DNA from: Bifidobacterium breve
Lineage (GTDB): Bacteria > Actinomycetota > Acidimicrobiia > Acidimicrobiales > Acidimicrobilacustridaceae
Assembly (NCBI GenBank): GCA_945878725.1
Contig: CAMCTY010000003.1
Location: 1-64,000, forward strand
Reading direction: 5' to 3'
Length of the DNA stretch: 64,000 nucleotides
Of the stretch, positions 19,093 to 28,255 are shown piece by piece; the stretch's first letter is position 1; every line of letters starts with the position of its first letter. A model generated the notes under the pieces. It saw only the letters and a program-made list of their open reading frames with translations. It searched no databases and was not told where the DNA came from. Both the position numbers and the translations under genes were made by a program.

Positions 19093-20379
19093 TCAGCCAC
19101 CCCGTGCCATGCGTTTGAGACGGCCGAGGCGGCTGACAGGGCCAGTACCGGGAGCGACAAAATTCCTGCGATCGGGGGCCAAACGGGTATCAGCGCATAT
19201 CTCAATCAGGGGTTTTGTCACGATCGACCAGGTCCGGGTTTCTGCTGCGCGCTCACAACGCATTCTGCGTTCTCCAGCTGAGGCATTCGTCTCGCTACAC
19301 GCTGCATCGAGTGCGCTGGCGATGCCCGCGGCATCTCCGGCCTCGACCACCCATCCGAGATCCGAACGAACAACATCTTCCGCAATCACATCTCCGGAGG
19401 TGCAGATCACGGGGAGTCTTGCCCACAGATAATCGAGCATCCGCGTTCGATAGGAAAGCTCCGTCTCGACGTGACGATGGTGTAGAGAGACACCTACATC
19501 GGCGCTCAACAGCCAGTCACCGCGTTCGGCGTAGGGAACCCACTGCTCGACGAAATGAATACGCGAGCCGAGAAGTCCGAGTTCGCGCGCCCGACGTTTC
19601 GCAACCTCAACGAGAGGCATCTCCCCCACGGCTGGCGTCGGATGCGGTCCGGCCAAAAACGCCGCAACCACCCGTTTGTCAGCGGTCAAAGCCACTGCCT
19701 CGACGAGAGCTACTGGATCGAGCCATGAATAGAGACCACCACCCCACAACGCCACAAACGCGTCGTCACTGAAAGGTCCTGCCGGATGGCGTAACGGCGA
19801 CGACGACGGCTCCGGTGGATCAGCCGGCATTCCGAACGGAACCGTGATCACGAGACGGTTCAATTGCGGATCCTCAGCGAGAGTTCGCGAACCAAGTCGA
19901 CCAGCACCAGCAAGAAGCCCGAGAACAAAATGTCGTTGCCGTTCGTTGGCAACGATCACTACATCGGCCACGGACATCGGAGCAAGCATCTGGGAATCGG
20001 CGTCGGCGATCCAATCGCGCTGCGCGTTCACCGGTTGACCGCGGCGCGATTCGAGGGTCTCGAGAAGCCCGGGATCGTACGCGTCAACGACAAGAAGGCA
20101 GCCAGTGGAAGCCAGCCACATATTGCTGGCTAGGACTGGGGCGAAGATCACGACGATCTCGCATCCGGCCACTGCTTCACGAATATCCAACGACGTAGCC
20201 CACACACGCATCTCGGGCACGCCTACCGACGACGAATCACTGCCCTCGGGAGCGGCAAGCACTACCTCATGGCCAGCGCTGCTCAACGCCTTCGCCAGCT
20301 CAACCGCCCGTATAGCTGGACCAGCCATCAGAGGACCGACCCGATCGCCACATATAACTGCGATTCTCGCCAATGCCAT
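19093..20379 (-). CDS. GT-B fold glycosyltransferase (family 4-like)
   Basis: A 428-residue protein. The N-terminal half opens with RIAVICGDRVGPLMAGPAIR, a Rossmann strand and glycine-rich loop as in family 4 enzymes. The C-terminal half holds ALWGGGLYSWLDP, FVEQWVPYAERG and a sugar-nucleotide-binding region around TEVSYR-like ETELSYRTRMLDYLWARLP. It probably adds one sugar to the glycan exported by the neighbouring Wzm/Wzt. No clear ribosome site precedes the ATG at 20377-20379. The gap to the exporter is 44 bases, consistent with one operon. Donor and acceptor cannot be told. Confidence 0.82.
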   Translation of the reverse strand: MALARIAVICGDRVGPLMAGPAIRAVELAKALSSAGHEVVLAAPEGSDSSSVGVPEMRVWATSLDIREAVAGCEIVVIFAPVLASNMWLASTGCLLVVDAYDPGLLETLESRRGQPVNAQRDWIADADSQMLAPMSVADVVIVANERQRHFVLGLLAGAGRLGSRTLAEDPQLNRLVITVPFGMPADPPEPSSSPLRHPAGPFSDDAFVALWGGGLYSWLDPVALVEAVALTADKRVVAAFLAGPHPTPAVGEMPLVEVAKRRARELGLLGSRIHFVEQWVPYAERGDWLLSADVGVSLHHRHVETELSYRTRMLDYLWARLPVICTSGDVIAEDVVRSDLGWVVEAGDAAGIASALDAACSETNASAGERRMRCERAAETRTWSIVTKPLIEICADTRLAPDRRNFVAPGTGPVSRLGRLKRMARGG

Positions 20380-20426
20380 GGACCGACCGTACCAGCGCAG
20401 ATGGATCCTTTATGGATCCCTCAGGG

Positions 20427-22010
20427 TCAGTGCTGTGCCGGTCCCCCTGCCTCAACATCGTCGATGAGTGCTTTCAATCGAGCGCCGAAACTTGCTATGT
20501 CGAATCGCTTGGCGCGTTCGATGCTTGACTCGCCCATTGCCGATCGCAGAACCGAATCTGAAATTACGCGTGCAGTCAACTCGACGAGATCCTCAGCAGT
20601 ATCAAACAGGTAACCATCGACTCCCGAGCGAACGATCTCCGGCTGTCCACCGGCGTTGATCACGATGGGAACCGCACCGGCCGACATGGCCTCCACCGTC
20701 GTGATCCCGAAATGTTCCGCACGGACGGGATCGTCGTCGAGATTCTCGTCGAGTCCAGTGGCGTGCCAGTAGATCGACGCCCGACGATAGAGATCATCGA
20801 GTTCTGATCCCGCCGCATTGACGTGGAATACAACGGCGAGACCCTCCGCCTCGGACTTCACCTCGTCCAGATAAGGCTCATCTTCAGGACTGCAACCACC
20901 GGCCAGATGCAGTTCCCATCCATCGGCGAATCGGCCGAGAGCACGAAACGCCTGCACCAGTTCGAGTTGCTTCTTCGCGTGTCCACGGCCCGGAGCGAAG
21001 AAGCGACCGACAGAGAGAACCATCGGAACTTTCGGCCCAGGCACGCGGAGCCCTACGGGAGGCTCAAGAACGACACTCTCGATGTCCCACCAACGTTGAA
21101 TCCAATTCTTGGTGAATTCCGAGATCGCCAATACAACGTCGTATGACTCCAACCACTCTGTACCCAAAGGAGTTGCTGTCAGAAGCGACGCTCGCGAGAC
21201 CGCCGCGCCCACTGGACCTCTCGAAAAACTCGCGGAAACCAGCGGGACGCCCAAAACTCGGTTGTCACCGTTCCCCAGAATCTGAGCAGGCGAACCGCAC
21301 TCGCTGCGGATCACCACACGATTTTGTCCGACACGGCCGACAACGGGAACCCGCAGCATCAGCGGCTCAATGACTTCAAACCGGTTGCGCGCGCTGCGAA
21401 GAACACCGGTAGCCATCACGGAGCCGTCGACTTCGACAGAAATGGTGCGATCGATTCCGCCTGGGATGAATCGGCCGAACCGAAGCTGCAGGGACTTCTC
21501 TCTTCCAGCCGGCACGTCGACGTCGAGCACACCTGCACCGTTCGTCCAGCGCACCTCTTGCCAACGAATGGTGTCAACCTCATGAAACCCGGAGTCGAAA
21601 CTGATCATCCTGCGATCGGTTCGCGAGAGACGAAGCAGCTTCGACCGCAGGAACCGCTGCCATGGACGCATATCCGCACCGGGCTTGTCGGGGAAATAGA
21701 CGACGTAAATCCCCCGGGCTGCGCCGTTGCGCGCATGACTCCTATACGAGAGATTGATCAGAACATCGAATCCCGCCGTGACTCTCTCAAGGGAGTCACA
21801 CTCGTCAACGATCAGCGTCGCTACCCCATCAAGATTGAGATTCAGCCGCTCACCCAGCCACGGCGTATCAATCGGCTCATGACCTATGAGCGTGACGTCA
21901 TGGTCGCCGACCAAAACTTCGGCCACTCCCCCGGCATACTTCTCACCGCCGCCACCAGTCGACCAGTAACGGTTGTAAACCGCGATGCGGAGACGTCGGT
22001 GAGCGTTCAC
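20427..22010 (-). CDS. Family 4 glycosyltransferase with inserted beta-rich domain
   Basis: A 527-residue GT-B enzyme. The N-terminal Rossmann half begins LRIAVYNRYWSTGGGGEKY, and the C-terminal half carries LSVGRFFAPGRGHAKKQ, LHLAGG and EHFGITTVEAMSAGAVPIV, the classic family 4 donor site. Between them, about residues 140-263, sits a beta-rich insertion (WTNGAGVLDVDVPAG, RTISVEVDG) not expected in this family; the next gene upstream carries a similar one. The GTG at 22008-22010 overlaps the upstream stop as GTGA, which is why it is preferred to the GTG at 22025. Confidence 0.83.
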   Translation of the reverse strand: MNAHRRLRIAVYNRYWSTGGGGEKYAGGVAEVLVGDHDVTLIGHEPIDTPWLGERLNLNLDGVATLIVDECDSLERVTAGFDVLINLSYRSHARNGAARGIYVVYFPDKPGADMRPWQRFLRSKLLRLSRTDRRMISFDSGFHEVDTIRWQEVRWTNGAGVLDVDVPAGREKSLQLRFGRFIPGGIDRTISVEVDGSVMATGVLRSARNRFEVIEPLMLRVPVVGRVGQNRVVIRSECGSPAQILGNGDNRVLGVPLVSASFSRGPVGAAVSRASLLTATPLGTEWLESYDVVLAISEFTKNWIQRWWDIESVVLEPPVGLRVPGPKVPMVLSVGRFFAPGRGHAKKQLELVQAFRALGRFADGWELHLAGGCSPEDEPYLDEVKSEAEGLAVVFHVNAAGSELDDLYRRASIYWHATGLDENLDDDPVRAEHFGITTVEAMSAGAVPIVINAGGQPEIVRSGVDGYLFDTAEDLVELTARVISDSVLRSAMGESSIERAKRFDIASFGARLKALIDDVEAGGPAQH

Positions 22011-23371
22011 CGCTTCACGAACCACTCTGCCAGTTCCGCGTCCGGAACAAGTTGGGTGGAGCGCAATCGCCTTCGGGTCACGAGCATGGCCGGAAGTAAT
22101 GCGAGGAAGCCAAGGAACGATCGAAGTCTTCGGCGCACAATTGTGAGTCTTGGGCGCTTCAGACGCATAACGGGCCGGATGATGTCTCGACGCGCATAGG
22201 ACAATGTGGTCAGCACAAAATGCCAGACCTGTTTTGCCGCCATTCCTGCGGGAGCGTTCTTCACCAGCATGAGCAGACGGTTTCGCTCCACGTGGTAAGC
22301 GAACACCTCGGAGCCTTCGCCGCTGCTCGCGGCGTGCTCATGACGAGCCACGCTCTTCGGAGCAGTGCAGTAACGCCAACCTCTCGCTCGACCTCGCCAT
22401 GAAAGATCAGTGTCCTCGTAATAAAGAAAGAACCGCGTATCGAGGAGACCAACATCGGCGAGATACGAAGGTCGGAGAAGGACCGAGCCACCACACCACG
22501 CGAAGACATCTTCGGGTTCGTCGAACGATCCATCGTCTCGCGCTAACCAGCCCCGGTCAGCACCGGCACCGTCGTCGAAAACAATTGAGCCAACGTTGTT
22601 CACGACGTCATACGGCTTCAGGGACAACTCGACCGTGACGGGCGAAAACCCAGATTCAACCGCTGCTGATTTTTGTCCACGTCCGCCGTCAACTGTCACC
22701 GTTGTGGGCACCGGCGAATCAAAAATCAATGTCACCTTCTGTGGGGTTGTTCCGGGTTCAAACGGCACTCGCACCACCCCATGGGGCCCGATCCATTCGA
22801 ACGTCCCAAGCCGGTCTGCTTCCCGACCCCAACCGCCCTCGCCAACATGGGCATGACTCCAAACATCAGAGCCGTCCACCAGAACTCCGCGGAGCATCAC
22901 GCCGAGTTCACGTGTGTCCCCTTGCCCGGGGTCGAATCCCGGAGCATCAACCACCACGTCGGTGAACTTGGGGGCCAGCAGAAGCTTTGAACTGACAGCA
23001 CCAAGTTCCGGAGCGCTCTCCATCATCTCCACCAGCGCCGAAAGCCATGTCGGCTCGACGTAGGCGTCATTGTTTACTAGCGCCACATAATCGATTCCCT
23101 GGAGATCCCTCATCGCCAGGTTGTTGGCCGGGAATCCGAGGTTCGAACTGGTTTGGCGAATCTCCACCTCGGGAAACTCACCGCGGATCGCCTCGATACT
23201 TCCGTCAGTCGACACATTGTCGACGCAGACGATTTCGAGTTGCCCCACCGGCCAGTCGAGATTTCTCAAATGACGAAGACATTTCAGCGTCAGGACACCA
23301 CCGTTGAAATTGAGAACGACGACTCGAACCCGTGCATGGGTGTTCGCCACGTCATCGCCCTCGACGAGCAT
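22007..23371 (-). CDS. Family 2 glycosyltransferase with inserted beta-rich domain
   Basis: A 454-residue GT-A enzyme. VRVVVLNFNGG, CVDNVSTDGS and LVNNDAYVEP mark the family 2 core with its metal-binding acidic site, and FFLYYEDTDLSWRGRARGW is the acceptor-side motif found in WbbL-like rhamnosyltransferases. About residues 137-286 form a beta-rich insertion (WIGPHGVVRVPFEPG, TTVTVDGG) resembling the one in the neighbouring family 4 enzyme. The C-terminal 90 residues are basic with a hydrophobic stretch, probably membrane-contacting. The ATG at 23369-23371 overlaps the upstream gene by 20 bases; a GTG at 23350 directly after that stop is an alternative. Rhamnose as donor sugar is inferred from the WbbL likeness. 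Confidence 0.83.
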   Translation of the reverse strand: MLVEGDDVANTHARVRVVVLNFNGGVLTLKCLRHLRNLDWPVGQLEIVCVDNVSTDGSIEAIRGEFPEVEIRQTSSNLGFPANNLAMRDLQGIDYVALVNNDAYVEPTWLSALVEMMESAPELGAVSSKLLLAPKFTDVVVDAPGFDPGQGDTRELGVMLRGVLVDGSDVWSHAHVGEGGWGREADRLGTFEWIGPHGVVRVPFEPGTTPQKVTLIFDSPVPTTVTVDGGRGQKSAAVESGFSPVTVELSLKPYDVVNNVGSIVFDDGAGADRGWLARDDGSFDEPEDVFAWCGGSVLLRPSYLADVGLLDTRFFLYYEDTDLSWRGRARGWRYCTAPKSVARHEHAASSGEGSEVFAYHVERNRLLMLVKNAPAGMAAKQVWHFVLTTLSYARRDIIRPVMRLKRPRLTIVRRRLRSFLGFLALLPAMLVTRRRLRSTQLVPDAELAEWFVKR

Positions 23372-25754
23372 CAGCACGGATCTGTTCGATCCGCTGTGCC
23401 ATTCTGCGACCACAGACCTGCGGTGAAAATCGTCGCTCAAGATCAGCCCGTGCACGAGCTCCGGTGGCTGCTGCCTCAACCGGATTGTCGAAAATCTCTC
23501 GCATGTAGGCCGACGCTTGATCGAGATCCGGATCTGCCCACAAAGCACGGGGATCGTAGGGATCGTTTCCGCGTCCGACGGCCACCGGAGTGTGGTTCAC
23601 CAGGTACGCAGTCTCGGGAGTCATGAAATCGAGGTTTCCCGAATACGCAGTCGCGATCACAGGCTTCCCGAGCGCCATCGACTCAGCCATGGTCAGACCT
23701 AGTCCCTCGGAACGGTGAAGCGAAACGTAACAATCAGCGGCTGACAGCAGGGCGCCGAGATGTCCCGCATCGAGATAACCGTCAAGGACCGCGATATCGG
23801 AACGACCATCGGCCGCGATCAGGATCTGTTCCCGGTCGAGCCTGCGCTGATCGCCATTAATGGTCTTGATGACGAGTCTTGCTCCGTCCCCCTCGGCAAA
23901 CGCTTTTGTATACGCCTCGATCAGGCCAAGGGGATTCTTGCGACCGCTGACGCTGAGTAGATCGAAGACGAACAGAAACGTGAACCGCTCGTCGAGTCCG
24001 AGATCTGCACGGGGAACATCGGCGACCTCGGGGGCAACAAGAGGGATCGGCATGTGCACGACCGGAAGCGGCGAACTTTGACTTATGGCATCTCGCATGA
24101 AGCGGGTAGCAGCCCAAACTTCGTCGACAAGATCGAAAGCCGGGTACAACGATTTTGGGAAGTCCGAAAGTTCCCAAAACCATGCCCCGATTCGGTAACG
24201 ACCGTGAAGATGGGTGGGACCAAGATCCTGCGAGATCCATGAAAAAACGTCGGCGTTGACGTTGACGATTGCGACGTCGCTCTTGCCTCTTAGATCAAGC
24301 GATGACTCAGGGGCCACTGCACTCTCACGGCTCGCGCTTGCGCGATGCCATCCGGTAGTTCGATGAACGACTCCTGCAGCACGCAACGCAGACGCTGATC
24401 GCCGAGCTGCTTCACCCACTCCCAGTTCGGCGCGAAAAAGCCCGATGACTTCGACAACCGGAGGGGCACCTCGCACCGGAGATGCCAAGTCCTCCGGGAC
24501 CCAGTCGCTCATGATGCGGTCGAGAGACGAGACCATCGTTGAAGAAAGATGGTTCTCGCGGATGGCATTCGATCGAAGCCAAAGCAGAAAGCCATGGCAG
24601 TCACCTCGCAGCATTTCCGGAAAGGCCGCTTCAACATCAATACGGATGGCCAGTAGCTCATCGAGATAGCGAGGTAGACCTCGATTGGGCGTCTCCTGTA
24701 GCAACCACTCCTCGAAGCGTTCCGGGCCATCTACGGCAGCAAGATCGGGCACTACCAAGTCCTTGCCCGCCGACGCCGCCATGACAGCGTCCCGGACCAA
24801 CCTGCGCATCACGATGTCGATCTCGAGGCCAGACGCGAGCCGGTTCCAACCGTATGCAGGCGCAACCACTTCGGCTTCGGACCGGCGAACACGTTCGGCG
24901 TATTGAGTACAGAGCCCACGTAGTACCGGTTCGGCGCTGAGCAAAACCCGCGGATTGTCGCCTGCGTATTTGCTCAAGACATGTGGACCGTACGGATCAA
25001 AACCGCTGTAGTGAAGAAAGACGAGTGGAGACCCCCCGGCGAAATACCGACCGTCGTGGAAAGAGATCGGGCGCTCGTGGAGATTCCAGTACGCCGCATT
25101 GCAGCCGGGATCTCGATGAATCACGTGAGGGAACAGGGACGGAACGAAATCCATCCACTTCTGATCTGTGAACAAGCCAGCTTCAGGACGCGAGACACAA
25201 TCGAACGCGAGTCGCTCCTGCCACCACTTCAAAAGTTTTGAAGAGTCCTCACCGAGGCCAAGAAATCCGAGGTTGTACATCCCGGCCCGCATAATTAGCG
25301 TCTCGGGAGGAGTGGTTCCGTCGCGAGGAATCGGCTCGAGCACGTGCGGCGTCAAGACAACACCGTGAACTGACGCCAACCTTGCCAGCTCAGCAAGAGA
25401 CGAAAAGACTTCGATGTCGGGATCGAGATAGAGAACAGGTCCGGGGACCCTCTTGAGCGCCGCTTCCATCACCCACGGCTTGAGGGCCGTCGAAAACTCG
25501 GTGATGTCGTAGAAAATGGCCATCAACCGCAATTGATTTTCGTCTAGTGAAAGGTCGCCCAACCGGATCAGGTTGATTCCATCCTCGGATTCGACCTCGT
25601 CGTTTATGTCATCAACGACACAGAGGTCGAAAATGCCGTCCGGGTGCGTCAACCGGAACGACTCAGCCAAGACCTTGACCCGCGGAAGGTAGTTGCGGGC
25701 GGCAATCGTGCAGATGTGCACTGGTTGGCTGAAAGTTTCGGTCACCGAGCTCAC
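23352..25754 (-). CDS. Bifunctional glycosyltransferase: GT-A domain fused to family 4 GT-B
   Basis: An 800-residue protein. Residues 1-290 form a GT-A domain with YLDPDIEVF (DxD at 111-113), TPHVLEP, LGFLGLG and DQKWMDFVPSLFP. Residues about 425-800 are a family 4 enzyme: GLFRAELGVGEAARR, GAWFWELSDFPKSLYP, FLFVFDLLSVSGRKNPLG and HRSEGLGLTMAESMALGKPV. The middle is an alpha-rich linker. The fusion suggests two sugars are added in sequence by one polypeptide. A close relative of the GT-A part occurs at 50741-52657. The GTG at 25752-25754 overlaps the rmlD stop as GTGA. Confidence 0.85.
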   Translation of the reverse strand: MSSVTETFSQPVHICTIAARNYLPRVKVLAESFRLTHPDGIFDLCVVDDINDEVESEDGINLIRLGDLSLDENQLRLMAIFYDITEFSTALKPWVMEAALKRVPGPVLYLDPDIEVFSSLAELARLASVHGVVLTPHVLEPIPRDGTTPPETLIMRAGMYNLGFLGLGEDSSKLLKWWQERLAFDCVSRPEAGLFTDQKWMDFVPSLFPHVIHRDPGCNAAYWNLHERPISFHDGRYFAGGSPLVFLHYSGFDPYGPHVLSKYAGDNPRVLLSAEPVLRGLCTQYAERVRRSEAEVVAPAYGWNRLASGLEIDIVMRRLVRDAVMAASAGKDLVVPDLAAVDGPERFEEWLLQETPNRGLPRYLDELLAIRIDVEAAFPEMLRGDCHGFLLWLRSNAIRENHLSSTMVSSLDRIMSDWVPEDLASPVRGAPPVVEVIGLFRAELGVGEAARRSASALRAAGVVHRTTGWHRASASRESAVAPESSLDLRGKSDVAIVNVNADVFSWISQDLGPTHLHGRYRIGAWFWELSDFPKSLYPAFDLVDEVWAATRFMRDAISQSSPLPVVHMPIPLVAPEVADVPRADLGLDERFTFLFVFDLLSVSGRKNPLGLIEAYTKAFAEGDGARLVIKTINGDQRRLDREQILIAADGRSDIAVLDGYLDAGHLGALLSAADCYVSLHRSEGLGLTMAESMALGKPVIATAYSGNLDFMTPETAYLVNHTPVAVGRGNDPYDPRALWADPDLDQASAYMREIFDNPVEAAATGARARADLERRFSPQVCGRRMAQRIEQIRADARRGR

Positions 25755-26599
25755 GCTCCGAGTCGGTCGACGAGACGGGCGAGTGGCACCCTGAAGTCAT
25801 CAAGCAACTGGACCCCACCGAGCCGAAGGGCAGCATTATCGAGTACCGAATTGGCCGGGCGGGGCGCCGGTCGGGCCGGTTGGAGATCTTTGGTGGACAC
25901 CGGGGCCACTCTCTCCGGATCTAGTCCTGCCGCACGCAGAACCTCTTGGGCGAACTCAAACCAACTCACCGAACCCTGGTTGGTGACGTGGAACGTTCCG
26001 GGGCGACGCTCGATCACAAGACGCTTGATCATCGAAGCGAGATCGTCAGCGAAGGTCGGATGACCGAACTGATCGTCAACGAAACTGAGTAATTCGTGTT
26101 CGGAGGCGAGGCGCAGGATTGTCTTGACCATATTCCCGCCATGAAACCCGCACACCCACGAGGTGCGAATAATTGTCGAGCCCGGATCGAGTTCTCGTTC
26201 ACCAGCGAGTTTTGACGCACCGTAGACCGAACGAGGATTGGTCTCATCCCACTCGAGATACGGAGACCCTTTCGTTCCGTCGAAGACGTAATCAGTCGAG
26301 ACGTAAAACACAGGCGCATCTACACGGCGGGCCCCTTCGGCAAGATTGCGGGTGCCGAGGGCGTTGACCTGAAACGCCCGATCCGGATCGGATTCACAGG
26401 CGTCGACTGCCGTCCACGCCGCCGGATGAACGATCGCATCAGGACGGACCCTCGTGATTAAGGCCAGAGCATCATCGCGGCTCGTAATGTCGAGTCCTGA
26501 GTGGTCGACTCCGATGACCTCATGATGGGCATCGGATCCGAACGCGTCGACGAGCTCGCGGCCAACCTGCCCTGCAGCCCCCGTGATTAGTACGCGCAC
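25751..26599 (-). CDS. rmlD: dTDP-4-dehydrorhamnose reductase
   Basis: A 282-residue extended short-chain dehydrogenase that performs the last step to dTDP-L-rhamnose. VLITGAAGQVGRELVDAF is the NAD(P)-binding start, VHPAAWTAVDACE is the RmlD signature, and YVFDGTKGSPYLEWDETNP with YGASKLAGE contains the catalytic Tyr and Lys. The stop overlaps the glycosyltransferase downstream, and the rmlB stop lies three bases upstream of this start, so rmlB, rmlD and the transferase form one transcription unit. Confidence 0.94.
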   Translation of the reverse strand: MRVLITGAAGQVGRELVDAFGSDAHHEVIGVDHSGLDITSRDDALALITRVRPDAIVHPAAWTAVDACESDPDRAFQVNALGTRNLAEGARRVDAPVFYVSTDYVFDGTKGSPYLEWDETNPRSVYGASKLAGERELDPGSTIIRTSWVCGFHGGNMVKTILRLASEHELLSFVDDQFGHPTFADDLASMIKRLVIERRPGTFHVTNQGSVSWFEFAQEVLRAAGLDPERVAPVSTKDLQPARPAPRPANSVLDNAALRLGGVQLLDDFRVPLARLVDRLGA

Positions 26600-26602
26600 C
26601 CG

Positions 26603-27556
26603 TCAGCCCTTGAGTGGTTCCCACCAGGCGCGGTTCGCCCGGTACCACTCGACTGTCGCGGCCAGAGCATCGTCGAGACTGCGCGATGGCTTCCATCCGA
26701 GAGCGTTTGCCTTGCTGCAGTCGATCGAATAGCGACGGTCATGTCCGAGACGGTCTTCGACGTACTCAACCATTTCGTCACCGACGCCGCACATAGCCAG
26801 AACTTTTTCGGTCAACTCGCGATTCGTGGTCTCGTTGCCGCCGCCGATGTTGTAGATCTCGCCTATCTGACCATTACGCAGAACGACATCGACGCCGGTG
26901 CAGTTGTCCTCGACATAAATCCAGTCGCGGATGTTGAGGCCATCGCCATACAGCGGCACTTTCTTACCATCGAGAAGATTTGTGACAAAGAGGGGGATGA
27001 CCTTTTCCGGAAACTGGAATGGTCCGAAGTTGTTCGAAGAACGCGTGACGATCACAGGAAGCCCGTACGTCTCTTCGTAGGACAACGCGATGAGATCGGA
27101 CCCAGCCTTGGAGGATGAGTACGGAGAGCGCGGGCCGAGACGGTCAGTCTCAACAAACGAGCCCACATCGATCGATCCATAAACCTCGTCAGTAGAAATA
27201 TGGAGAAAACGATCCACTTCCTCATGTCTCGCTACGTCACACATCACGTTGGTACCAAGACAGTTCGTCCGAATGAACGTGTCGGGATCAACGATCGAAC
27301 GATCCACATGGCTCTCGGCGGCAAAGTGGACAACCGAATCGTGTCCGGCCATCGCGGCGGCAACCGCCTCACGATCGCAGATGTCACCTTGGATGAACGA
27401 ATAACGAGGATTGTCGGCAATGTCGGCAAGGCTCGACAGATTCCCGGCATACGTGAGGGCGTCAAATACCGTCACTTCATCATCCGACGATGCGAGAACG
27501 TGACGCACATAGTTCGAACCGATAAATCCGGCCGCTCCCGTGACAAAGAGTTTCAT
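26603..27556 (-). CDS. rmlB: dTDP-glucose 4,6-dehydratase
   Basis: A 317-residue short-chain dehydrogenase-type enzyme catalysing the second step of dTDP-rhamnose synthesis. MKLFVTGAAGFIGSNYVRH is the NAD fold, HFAAESHVDRSI and HISTDEVYG carry family active-site residues, and YSSSKAGSD supplies the equivalent of the YxxxK region. The C-terminus with YNIGGGNE and LGHDRRYSID is typical. The ATG at 27554-27556 starts right at the conserved sequence; the frame is open further upstream without family similarity. Confidence 0.94.
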   Translation of the reverse strand: MKLFVTGAAGFIGSNYVRHVLASSDDEVTVFDALTYAGNLSSLADIADNPRYSFIQGDICDREAVAAAMAGHDSVVHFAAESHVDRSIVDPDTFIRTNCLGTNVMCDVARHEEVDRFLHISTDEVYGSIDVGSFVETDRLGPRSPYSSSKAGSDLIALSYEETYGLPVIVTRSSNNFGPFQFPEKVIPLFVTNLLDGKKVPLYGDGLNIRDWIYVEDNCTGVDVVLRNGQIGEIYNIGGGNETTNRELTEKVLAMCGVGDEMVEYVEDRLGHDRRYSIDCSKANALGWKPSRSLDDALAATVEWYRANRAWWEPLKG

Positions 27557-27593
27557 GATTCGGTGCTGCCTCTCTGAAAACTTCCGTACATGT

Positions 27594-28160
27594 TCATGGT
27601 CGCAGGGAGATGTGTGGCTGCCATTGCGGATCGATTTCAGAACGACGCGGATTCTTCTGATCCCGGTTCGAGAGAATTGGATTCTCCACTCCCCAATCGG
27701 CAGCGATGGCGGGATCGTCCCATGCCACGCCGAGTTCATCAGCGGGGTTGTAATAACTGTCGACGAGATACGTGATCGTCATATCGGTCAATGCCGCAAA
27801 CCCGTGAGCTACGCCCGGCGGGATGAAGACACCCTGATGCGAGTGCGTACCGTCGGGTCGGCGCCCGAGGTCGAGCCATTGGGTTTTGCCGTCTGTCGGT
27901 GATCCCGTCCTCAGGTCATGAAGCACCACGCGGGCAGTGCCGAACGGGACGTACCAATAATCCGCCTGATGGAGGTGATAGTGCAGGCCAACGATCGCGC
28001 CGGCCTGACGGTCACCACGGTTGCCCTGGACCATCTCGCGTCCCTGCGGGAACCACTCGCGGCGATAGGTCTCGACAAAGAAACCGCGTTCATCGCCGTG
28101 GATGTCGGGATCAACGATGAAGACGCCGTGGATCTGCTCTGACGGGGAAACTGTGGCCAT
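27594..28160 (-). CDS. rmlC: dTDP-4-dehydrorhamnose 3,5-epimerase family protein
   Basis: A 188-residue cupin. GVFIVDPDIHGDERGFFVE, GLHYHLHQADYWYVPFG and FIPPGVAHGFAALTDMTITY are characteristic. The catalytic-histidine region reads GLHYHLHQAD where classical RmlC has GLHYQ, a variant common in actinobacteria. It performs, or is closely related to the enzyme of, the third step of dTDP-rhamnose synthesis and lies 37 bases before rmlB. The ATG at 28158-28160 is chosen because family similarity begins there. Confidence 0.88.
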   Translation of the reverse strand: MATVSPSEQIHGVFIVDPDIHGDERGFFVETYRREWFPQGREMVQGNRGDRQAGAIVGLHYHLHQADYWYVPFGTARVVLHDLRTGSPTDGKTQWLDLGRRPDGTHSHQGVFIPPGVAHGFAALTDMTITYLVDSYYNPADELGVAWDDPAIAADWGVENPILSNRDQKNPRRSEIDPQWQPHISLRP

Positions 28161-28255
28161 TCGGAAGATGCCTCTTGTATGCGGGGGACCCGGCAAGGCT
28201 AGCGGAGCACGAAGTCGGGTTCGGGCTCATCTAGACCGGGGATGAACCGGGGGTT

